NCBI RefSeq assembly: GCF_027625935.1
Contig: NZ_CP115300.1
Span: forward strand, 1,612,001 to 1,676,000
Origin: Streptomyces camelliae
GTDB lineage: Bacteria; Actinomycetota; Actinomycetes; Streptomycetales; Streptomycetaceae
Reading direction: 5' to 3'
Length of the DNA stretch: 64,000 nt
Shown here: positions 57,474 to 64,000 of the stretch, in pieces
How positions within the stretch are numbered: the stretch's first letter is position 1
Layout of the letters: each line of letters starts with the position of its first letter
Program-made: the position numbers and the translations under genes
The notes under the pieces: generated by a model
Databases searched by the model: none
Told to the model about the DNA's origin: nothing
The model's input: only the letters and a program-made list of their open reading frames with translations

Positions 57474-58727
57474 GTGCGCATGCACAGAATGAGACTCAGG
57501 CTGTACGGCATCGCCTTCCTCGCCGTGCTCGCGCTGCTGCTGTCGCTCGCGGTGGCCGTCTACCAGCAGGCGTTCACGTCCGTCGTGCCCATCACCCTTC
57601 AGGCCGGCACCCTCGGCAACCAGCTCGATCCACGCGCCGACGTCAAGCTGCGCGGACTGCTGGTCGGCGAGGTGCGCGCGGTGCACGCGGACGGCACGAA
57701 GGCCACGCTCGACATCGCGCTCGATCCCCGGTACGTCCCGTACATCCCCTCGGACGTGCACGCCCGCCTGCTGCCCAAGACGCTGTTCGGCGAGAAGTAC
57801 GTCGACCTCGTGGCGCCCGCCCGCTCCTCGGCCCGTCCCATCCGCGCCGGAGACGTCATCACCCAGGACCGCACGAAGGTCGGCATGGAGGTGCAGCAGC
57901 TGATGAACGACCTGCTGCCGCTGCTGCGCACGGTCCAGCCGGGTGAGCTCGACGCCACGCTCTCGGCGTTCGCCACGGCGCTGGAGGGCCGCGGCGACCG
58001 GATCGGTGACAACCTCACCCGGGTCGAGGGCTATCTGCGCCGCCTCAACCCGCACCTGCCCTCCCTCAAGGAGGACATCGCGCGGTTCGCGGACGTCGCC
58101 GAGGTGTACGGCGACGCCGCGCCCGACCTGATGCGGATCCTGCGCAACACGGTCACCACCAGCCGCACGATCGTCGACAAGAAGGACCAGCTGGCCGCCG
58201 CGCTCCGCTCGACCGCTTCCGTGGCGGACACGGCGAACGGCTTCCTGTCCGACAACGGCGACCGGCTGATCACCCTGGGCCGGGTCTCCCGCCCCACGCT
58301 GGAGCTGTTCGCCCGCTACTCCCCCGAGTACCCGTGCCTGCTGACGGGACTGGTCCGGCAGGAGAAGGCCTCGGAGGACGCGTTCCGGGGCGGCGAGATG
58401 CGGATCACCCTCGAAGTCGTCCGGCCGCAAGGGGCGTACCAGCCCGGTGAGGAGCCGGTGTACGGCGAGCGGTCCGGCCCCAACTGCCGTGGCCTGCCGC
58501 ATCCTCAGGTGCCCGGCCCGAAGCCCCATCTCGACGACGGTACGTCGGCCGGAGGTTCCGGCGGCGCGCTCCCCGGAGGTGTCAACGTGTCCGCCACCCG
58601 GGCCGAGCAGCGGGCCGTCGGCTCGCTCGTGGCCCCCGTCATGGGCGTCCCCGCCGACCAGGTGCCGCCCGTCGCGACCCTGCTGTTCGGTCCGCTCGCG
58701 CGCGGAACGGCGGTGAGTGTCGCATGA
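57474..58727 (+). CDS. mceA: Mce family protein, first of six (MceA position)
   Basis: A protein of about 417 residues with one N-terminal membrane helix (LYGIAFLAVLALLLSLAVAV) and an exported MCE domain (LDPRADVKLRGLLVGEVRAV; GEKYVDLVAP). A helical stalk follows (about 130-260; LMNDLLPLLRTVQPGELDAT, TRVEGYLRRLNPHLPSLKED), and a Gly/Pro-rich C-terminus. In MCE complexes six such proteins form a lipid-conducting tube across the envelope. The start could be GTG 57465 (overlapping the YrbE-B stop), GTG 57474 or ATG 57480; 57474 best fits the GGGGTGAGAG site. Confidence 0.92.
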   Translation: MRMHRMRLRLYGIAFLAVLALLLSLAVAVYQQAFTSVVPITLQAGTLGNQLDPRADVKLRGLLVGEVRAVHADGTKATLDIALDPRYVPYIPSDVHARLLPKTLFGEKYVDLVAPARSSARPIRAGDVITQDRTKVGMEVQQLMNDLLPLLRTVQPGELDATLSAFATALEGRGDRIGDNLTRVEGYLRRLNPHLPSLKEDIARFADVAEVYGDAAPDLMRILRNTVTTSRTIVDKKDQLAAALRSTASVADTANGFLSDNGDRLITLGRVSRPTLELFARYSPEYPCLLTGLVRQEKASEDAFRGGEMRITLEVVRPQGAYQPGEEPVYGERSGPNCRGLPHPQVPGPKPHLDDGTSAGGSGGALPGGVNVSATRAEQRAVGSLVAPVMGVPADQVPPVATLLFGPLARGTAVSVA

Positions 58728-59764
58728 GCAGGTCAGGAGCCCGGCAGACCGCCGCCCCGCTGGTCAAGTTCAGCCTCTTCGCACTGGTCACGATCGCGGC
58801 GACGGCGCTGCTCGCCGCCACCATCGTCAACCTCTCCTTCACCCCGAAGGACACCTACCACGCCGTGTTCACCGACGTCACCGGGCTGGAGACCGGCGAC
58901 GACATCCGTGTGGCCGGAGTGCGGGTGGGAGAGGTCGAGGGCATCCGGGTCAAGGACCGGACCCTCGCGGAGGTCACGTTCACCGTCAGCGCGGACCGGC
59001 CGCTGCTCGCGGGGACCCACGCGGTCGTCCGCTACCGCAACCTGGTCGGGCAGCGGTACATCGCGCTCACCGAGGGCCCCGGCGACATCACCGCCCGGCT
59101 GCGGCCGGGCGGCACCATCCCGCTGTCCCGGACCCAGCCGGCGCTGGACCTCAACGCCCTGCTGAACGGCTTCAAGCCGCTGTTCGCCGCGCTCAGCCCG
59201 AGCGACGTCAACGAGCTCGCCACCGAGATCGTCCAGACCCTCCAGGGCGAGGGCGGCACGGTGAACAGTCTCCTCGCGCACACGGCCTCGCTCACCACCA
59301 CCCTCGCCGACCGCGACCAGCTGATCGGCTCGGTGGTCGACAACCTCAACACCGTCCTGGACACGCTCGACAAGCGCGGCTCCCGCTTCTCGGACCTGCT
59401 CACGCAGTTGCGCCGGGTGATCTCGGGCCTGTCGGCCGACCGCAAGCCCATCGGGGAGTCGCTGGTGAGCATCGGCGACCTCACCGACGTCACGTCGGGG
59501 CTGCTGAAGGACGCGCGGCCACCGCTGAAGGACGACATCGCCGGGCTCGGCGATCTCACCGGAACGCTGAACAAGAACGAGCACACCGTGGAGGGCGTCC
59601 TGCAACGGCTGCCGAACAAGCTCAACGCGCTGACCGGGACGGCGTCGTACGGCTCCTGGTTCAACTTCTACCTCTGCGACTTCGACGGCCGGATCGTGCT
59701 GCCGAAGACCAAGCAGGTGATCACCCCGGACCTGCACGTGGCGCGGGCGAGGTGTGGCGGATGA
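58724..59764 (+). CDS. mceB: Mce family protein, second of six (MceB position)
   Basis: A 346-residue protein. N-terminal membrane helix (FSLFALVTIAATALLAATIV), then the MCE domain: VFTDVTGLETGDDIRVAGVR, VGEVEGIRV and GQRYIALTEGPGD. The helical stalk includes DLNALLNGFKPLFAALSPSD and repeated DRDQLIGSVVDNLNTVLDTL-type segments. The C-terminus (YGSWFNFYLCDFDGRI) matches the conserved end of MceB proteins. Its ATG overlaps the mceA stop (ATGA). Confidence 0.95.
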   Translation: MSRSGARQTAAPLVKFSLFALVTIAATALLAATIVNLSFTPKDTYHAVFTDVTGLETGDDIRVAGVRVGEVEGIRVKDRTLAEVTFTVSADRPLLAGTHAVVRYRNLVGQRYIALTEGPGDITARLRPGGTIPLSRTQPALDLNALLNGFKPLFAALSPSDVNELATEIVQTLQGEGGTVNSLLAHTASLTTTLADRDQLIGSVVDNLNTVLDTLDKRGSRFSDLLTQLRRVISGLSADRKPIGESLVSIGDLTDVTSGLLKDARPPLKDDIAGLGDLTGTLNKNEHTVEGVLQRLPNKLNALTGTASYGSWFNFYLCDFDGRIVLPKTKQVITPDLHVARARCGG

Positions 59765-61002
59765 GACTGCGTGTCCCACGGCAGCGCCGCCCCGAGCCGC
59801 TGGTGAAGGTACGGGTCCTGCCCCCGAAGCTGCCGAGACTCCCCCGGCTGCTGCCCAAGCGCAAGCCCCGCCCCCAGCCCTTGGTCACGGTGCGCGTCCT
59901 GCCCCCGAAGCTGCCGAGACTCCCCCGGCTGCTGCCCAAGCGCAAGCCCCGCCCCCAGCCCTTGGTCACGGTGCGCGTCCTGCCACCGAAGCTGCCCAGG
60001 ATCCGGCTGAAGCGGCCGCGCCTGAAGCCCTTCCGTGAGCGCAACCCGGTCGTCGTGGGCGCCGTCGGCCTCACCGTCCTCGCGCTGCTCACGTTCGCCG
60101 CCTTCAACGCCGACAGCCTGCCGCTGATCGGCGGCGGCACCGCCTACAGCGCGGCCTTCTCCGAGGCCGGCGGACTCAAGCCGGGCGACGAGGTACGGAT
60201 CGCCGGGGTCAAGGTCGGCAAGGTCGAGGGCGTCGGCCTGGACGGCGACCACGTCAAGGTCACCTTCAAGGTGAAGGGCCGGCCCGGGTTCGGCACCGAC
60301 ACGGGCGCGGCGATCCGCGTCAAGACGATCCTCGGCGCGAAGTACCTGGCCCTGTACCCGAAGGGGCCCGGCCAGTTGAAGCCGGGCAGCGAGATCCCGC
60401 TCGGCCGGACCGTGTCGGCGTACGACGTCGTCCAGGCCTTCAGCGACCTGACGACCACCACCGAGGCGGTCGACACGGACCGGCTCGCGAAGGCACTCGA
60501 CACGATCTCCCTCACCTTCCAGGACTCCCCCGCGGAGGTGCGGGCGTCGATCAAGGGACTGTCACGGATCTCCCGGACCGTCGCCTCCCGTGACCGCGCG
60601 CTGCGCGGGCTCCTCGACCATGCGAACGGGGTCACCAAGGTGCTGGCCGGTCACACCAAGGACTTCTCCGCACTGGTGAAGGACGGTGACGCGCTGTTCA
60701 AGGAGATCGACAACCGGCGCGCGGCGATCCACACGCTGCTCAAGAGTTCCGCGCTGCTGGGCATCGAGCTGTCCGGCCTGGTCGACGACAACAGCAAGGA
60801 GATCGGGCCCGCACTGAAGAACCTCAGCACCTTCCTGAAGATGCTCGAACGCAACCAGGCGAGCCTCGACCGCAGCGTCCAGCTCCTCGCCCCCTACGTG
60901 CGGCTCTTCACCAACACCCTCGGCAACGGCCGCTGGTTCGACTCCTACGTCCAGAACCTGGTCGCCGCCCCGGTCACGCCCCGGACGGGAGGCACCCGAT
61001 GA
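59761..61002 (+). CDS. mceC: Mce family protein, third of six (MceC position), with repeat-expanded basic N-terminus
   Basis: A 413-residue protein. Residues 13-83 are an unusual cytoplasmic extension made of a 27-residue unit ([20 protein letters not shown] then KRKPRPQ) present about 2.6 times, extremely rich in Pro, Arg, Lys and Leu. A membrane helix follows ([20 protein letters not shown]), then the MCE domain ([39 protein letters not shown]) and stalk ([20 protein letters not shown]). The end, [13 protein letters not shown], is family-typical. ATG at 59761 overlaps the mceB stop. The repeat tail is absent from textbook MceC proteins. Confidence 0.94.
   Translation: MRLRVPRQRRPEPLVKVRVLPPKLPRLPRLLPKRKPRPQPLVTVRVLPPKLPRLPRLLPKRKPRPQPLVTVRVLPPKLPRIRLKRPRLKPFRERNPVVVGAVGLTVLALLTFAAFNADSLPLIGGGTAYSAAFSEAGGLKPGDEVRIAGVKVGKVEGVGLDGDHVKVTFKVKGRPGFGTDTGAAIRVKTILGAKYLALYPKGPGQLKPGSEIPLGRTVSAYDVVQAFSDLTTTTEAVDTDRLAKALDTISLTFQDSPAEVRASIKGLSRISRTVASRDRALRGLLDHANGVTKVLAGHTKDFSALVKDGDALFKEIDNRRAAIHTLLKSSALLGIELSGLVDDNSKEIGPALKNLSTFLKMLERNQASLDRSVQLLAPYVRLFTNTLGNGRWFDSYVQNLVAAPVTPRTGGTR
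59797..60012 (+). repeat. 81-bp in-frame tandem repeat inside mceC
   Basis: Units begin at 59797, 59878 and 59959; the third copy is partial and diverges after about 40 bases. Copies 1 and 2 differ at only a few bases, so the duplication is recent or kept uniform. It encodes the 27-residue basic Pro-rich unit of the MceC cytoplasmic tail. Confidence 0.92.
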
Positions 61003-62108
61003 CCCGCAGACTCCTTGCCCTGTTCACCGCGCTCGCGGTCGTCGCCGGCCTCGCCGTCGTCCTCTGGCCGGGCCCCGGCCCCGTCCGCGTCACGGCGTAC
61101 TTCCCGCGCACCGTCGGCATCTACCCCGGCTCCGACGTCCGCGTCCTCGGCGTCCGCATCGGCGAGGTCGGGAAGATCACCCCGGAGGGCGACCGGGTCC
61201 GGGTGGAGCTGGAGTACGACCGGGGGCGCAAGATCCCCGCGGACGCACAGGCCGCCATCGTCAACTCCTCTGTGGTCAGCGACCGTTACGTGCAGCTGCT
61301 GCCGGTGTACCGCAAGGGCGCGGTCCTGCGGGACGGAGACGTCATCCCCGAGTCCCGTACGGCCGTCCCCGTCGAGCTGGACCGCATCTTCGACAGCCTG
61401 CACACCACCGCCGAAGCGCTCGGCCCGAACGGCGCCAACAAGCAGGGCTCGCTGTCCCGGCTGCTCGGGGTGAGCGCTGAGAACCTCCGGGGGCAGGGCC
61501 AGAACCTCAACCAGACGGTGGACGACCTGTCCCAGGCGGTCACCACGCTGTCCGACGGGCGCGGCGACCTGTTCGGGACCGTGCGGAACCTTCAGGTGTT
61601 CACGGCCGCCCTGGCGGCGGACGACAGCAGCGTGCGGTCGTTCGACAGCGACCTCGCCGACGTGGCCGGGCAGCTGGCCGGGGAGCGCAAGGATCTCGCC
61701 GCCGCGCTGAAGTACCTGGCCGCCGCACTCGGTGACGTGGCCGGCTTCGTGAAGGGCAACAAGAAGGCGCTGACCTCGGACGTGCAGGGCCTGGCCAAGG
61801 TCACCAAGGTCCTCGTCACCCAACGGGCCGCACTTCAGGAGCTGTTGACCGTCGCCCCCACGGGCCTGTCGAACCTGCAGAACGCCTACAACCCCGCCGC
61901 CGGCACCCTCGACACCCGCAACAACGCGCAAGTCCCGCAGGATCCGTCATCGCTGCTCTGCTCGATCCTGAAGACGACCGGCGACGACCACGACAACTGC
62001 GCCGGGCTGAAGAAGCTCTTCGACTCCCTGCCCGAGGTGCCGTCGGCCCCAGCGTCGACGGGCACGGTCGACAAGACCCTCGGCGGAATCCTGGGGGCAC
62101 CGGCATGA
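60999..62108 (+). CDS. mceD: Mce family protein, fourth of six (MceD position)
   Basis: A 369-residue protein. N-terminal hydrophobic anchor ([20 protein letters not shown]), MCE domain ([40 protein letters not shown]) and a long helical stalk ([40 protein letters not shown]). The C-terminus has paired Cys ([20 protein letters not shown]), probably a disulfide outside the cell. ATG at 60999 overlaps the mceC stop. Confidence 0.94.
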   Translation: MTRRLLALFTALAVVAGLAVVLWPGPGPVRVTAYFPRTVGIYPGSDVRVLGVRIGEVGKITPEGDRVRVELEYDRGRKIPADAQAAIVNSSVVSDRYVQLLPVYRKGAVLRDGDVIPESRTAVPVELDRIFDSLHTTAEALGPNGANKQGSLSRLLGVSAENLRGQGQNLNQTVDDLSQAVTTLSDGRGDLFGTVRNLQVFTAALAADDSSVRSFDSDLADVAGQLAGERKDLAAALKYLAAALGDVAGFVKGNKKALTSDVQGLAKVTKVLVTQRAALQELLTVAPTGLSNLQNAYNPAAGTLDTRNNAQVPQDPSSLLCSILKTTGDDHDNCAGLKKLFDSLPEVPSAPASTGTVDKTLGGILGAPA

Positions 62109-63388
62109 ACGTGAAGCGCTCGGGGCGGGTGGCCGCCTGGACGGCGATCGGCTCGCTGCTGCTGACGGGCTGCGAGTTCAACGGCTGGTACGACGTCCCG
62201 CTCCCCGGCGGCGCCGCCTCGGACGGCCACGCCTACCACGTCACCGTCGAGTTCCGGGACGTGCTGGACCTGGTGCCGCAGTCGGCGGTCAAGGTCGACG
62301 ACGTCACCGTGGGCGCGGTCGAGAAGGTGGAACTGGACGGCTGGCACGCGCGGGTACGGCTGCGCATCGCCGACTCGGTGAAGCTGCCCGGCAACGCGGT
62401 CGCCGACCTGAGGCAGACGAGCATGCTCGGCGAGAAGTACGTCGCCCTGTCCGCGCCGGCCGGCACCGCGCCCGTCGGACGGCTCCACGACGGCGACTTC
62501 ATCCCGCTGTCCCGCAGCGGCCGCAACCCGGAGGTCGAAGAGGTGCTGTCGGCCCTGTCCGCGCTGCTCAACGGTGGCGGGGTGGCCCAGCTGAAGACGA
62601 TCACCGTCGAGCTGAACAAGGCCCTCAGCGGCCGTGAGGACCGGGTCAGGTCCCTGCTGAAACAGCTCGACACGTTCCTCGGCGGCCTCGACGACCAGCG
62701 GGCGGAGATCGTGCGCGCGCTGGGGGGCGTCGACCGGCTGGCGCAGCGGCTGAAGAACGAGAAGAAGACGATCGCCCTGGCCGTCGACACCATGCCGCCC
62801 GCCCTGAAGGCCCTCGCCGACCAGCGCAAGGACCTGACGAAGATGCTCACCGCCCTGGCCGACCTCGGCAAGACCGGCACCAGAGTGGTCAACGCCTCCC
62901 ACGACGACACCGTCGCCGATCTGAAGAGCCTCCAGCCCATCCTGCAGGAACTGAACAAGGCGGGCGACGACCTGCCCAACTCCCTGGAGATCCTCACCAC
63001 TTACCCGTTCCCGCGCAACGCGACGGATGCCATCAAGGGCGACTACGTCAACTTGAGGATCACCGCCGACCTCGACCTGGCGGACCTGTACGGCAACGTC
63101 ACCGGCAAGCCGAGCCAGGGCGGGAAGCCCCCGGCCCCCGGGACCCCGAGGCTCCCCGGCCTCCCCACTCCCACCCCTCTCCCGTCCATCCCGTCCCTGC
63201 CGGGCACCCCGTCCGTGCCTCCCGTGCCCTCCGCACCCGCCGTTCCCTCGACGCCCTCCGACGGCAGCACCCTGCTGTGCCCGCCTGTGTGCACCGCGTC
63301 CTACAGCACCGGGGGCGGCTCGCGTCGCCTCCCGCCCGGGATCGATCTCGGCCTCGCCGAGCTGATGCTGAAGGGGATCATGCCGTGA
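62105..63388 (+). CDS. mceE: Mce family lipoprotein, fifth of six (MceE/LprK position)
   Basis: A 427-residue lipoprotein: signal peptide with lipobox LLLTGC (Cys at about residue 23), as in mycobacterial MceE/LprK. MCE domain: [30 protein letters not shown] and [12 protein letters not shown]. Stalk: [20 protein letters not shown] and onward. The last 90 residues are Pro-rich ([20 protein letters not shown]) and contain a Cys pair ([11 protein letters not shown]). ATG at 62105 overlaps the mceD stop. Confidence 0.95.
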   Translation: MNVKRSGRVAAWTAIGSLLLTGCEFNGWYDVPLPGGAASDGHAYHVTVEFRDVLDLVPQSAVKVDDVTVGAVEKVELDGWHARVRLRIADSVKLPGNAVADLRQTSMLGEKYVALSAPAGTAPVGRLHDGDFIPLSRSGRNPEVEEVLSALSALLNGGGVAQLKTITVELNKALSGREDRVRSLLKQLDTFLGGLDDQRAEIVRALGGVDRLAQRLKNEKKTIALAVDTMPPALKALADQRKDLTKMLTALADLGKTGTRVVNASHDDTVADLKSLQPILQELNKAGDDLPNSLEILTTYPFPRNATDAIKGDYVNLRITADLDLADLYGNVTGKPSQGGKPPAPGTPRLPGLPTPTPLPSIPSLPGTPSVPPVPSAPAVPSTPSDGSTLLCPPVCTASYSTGGGSRRLPPGIDLGLAELMLKGIMP

Positions 63389-64000
63389 TCACACGTACGG
63401 TCAGGGCCCAGCTGCTCGCCTTCGCGACCGTCACCGCCCTCGGGGTGTCGTACGTCGGCGCCCGGTACACGGGCCTCGTGGACGACGTCCTGCACCGCGG
63501 GTACACCGTGCGCGCCGACTTCGCCGAGTCCGGGGGCGTCTTCCCCGGCGCCGAGGTCACCTACCGGGGCGTGCCGGTGGGCCGCGTGGGCGATCTGCAG
63601 CTGACTGGGTCCGGGGTCTCGGTGGCGCTGAAGATCGAGGACGGCGCCCCGAGGATCCCGGCCGACACGCTCGCGGTGGTCGCCGACCGTTCGGCGGTGG
63701 GCGAGCAGTACGTCGACCTCCAGCCGCGGCGGTCGGGCGGGCCGTACCTCATGGACGGCAGCCCGATCCCGCGCAGCCGCACCCGGACCCCGCTGCCGGT
63801 CACCGACCTGGTCCTCAGCCTCGACCGGCTGGTCAACTCGGTCGGCAAGGACGATCTGCGGGTCACCGTGGACGAGTTGGGCAAGGCCTTCGCCGGCACC
63901 GGACCGAACCTGAGCCGGCTGGTGGACTCCGGCAACGCGCTGGTGGAATCGGCATCCCAGTCGCTCCCCCAGACGGTCTCGCTGATCGAGGACTCGCGCA
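63385..64000 (+). CDS. mceF: Mce family protein, sixth of six (MceF position), cut by the window edge
   Basis: The first about 205 residues are present. GTG at 63385 overlaps the mceE stop (GTGA). A short N-terminal anchor (RAQLLAFATVTALGVSYVGA) is followed by the MCE domain: DFAESGGVFPGAEVTYRGVP, VGRVGDLQL and GEQYVDLQPRRSGG, then the start of the helical stalk (LVLSLDRLVNSVGKDDLRVT). The order MceA-F is therefore complete. The 3' end and any following mas genes lie outside. Confidence 0.93.
   Translation, partial: MITRTVRAQLLAFATVTALGVSYVGARYTGLVDDVLHRGYTVRADFAESGGVFPGAEVTYRGVPVGRVGDLQLTGSGVSVALKIEDGAPRIPADTLAVVADRSAVGEQYVDLQPRRSGGPYLMDGSPIPRSRTRTPLPVTDLVLSLDRLVNSVGKDDLRVTVDELGKAFAGTGPNLSRLVDSGNALVESASQSLPQTVSLIEDSR

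Noticed and set aside
59797..60012. CRISPR-like array
   Set aside because: Units are directly adjacent with no spacers, in frame, and encode a protein repeat.

Overview
The window is high-GC DNA with strong G/C preference at third codon positions, GTG and TTG starts, GGAGG-type ribosome binding sites, Tat and Sec signal peptides, DUF397, BELL/NLR and Mce genes. This points to a chromosomal segment of a Streptomyces or close relative, probably mixed core and accessory. No rRNA, tRNA, CRISPR array or intact insertion sequence was seen.

Layout. 0-0.6 kb: 5' part of an EF-G paralogue on the minus strand, with a possible leader ORF. 1.0-6.1 kb: a ribose-type sugar ABC importer operon (minus strand) divergent from a LacI regulator, with two LacI-like operators between them. 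6.2-8.5 kb: a three-gene operon with two tandem-duplicated YbjQ-type proteins. 9.1-15.8 kb: gamma-glutamyltransferase, a decayed MFS transporter, a zinc alcohol dehydrogenase divergent from an XRE/MmyB regulator, a TerD-fold protein and a second LacI regulator.

15.9-24.6 kb: a signalling and conflict island. It holds a TPR-Ser/Thr kinase behind a promoter whose spacer is a LacI palindrome, then an overlapping operon of a small BELL-like effector, an NB-ARC/TPR NLR and a DUF397 protein, then a LAL-type LuxR ATPase. Effector and NLR carry matching RHIM-like (BASS3-type) motifs, at the C-terminus of one and the N-terminus of the other. This is the signature of bacterial amyloid-signalling NLR pairs.

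24.7-31.1 kb: a secreted sedolisin, an alpha/beta hydrolase divergent from a TetR regulator with two matching operators, and a second sugar ABC importer split over divergent units. 31.2-37.0 kb: an operon of a conserved helical protein, an HSP90-like chaperone and a 977-residue TPR protein. 37.2-41.8 kb: a membrane-anchored hydrolase, an araD remnant and pntB/pntA transhydrogenase. 42.1-45.2 kb: a second conflict-type module, a Tryco1-like protein followed by a trypsin-STAND-TPR protein.

45.3-53.7 kb: secreted enzymes, namely a GH92 alpha-mannosidase, a guanyl-specific RNase, a LamG-GH51 arabinofuranosidase and a lytic transglycosylase. 53.8-64.0 kb: an ECF-like sigma factor with a membrane-spanning proline-rich tail, then a full Mce lipid-transport operon (ATPase, two YrbE permeases, MceA-F) joined by 4-base start/stop overlaps and cut by the window edge within mceF.
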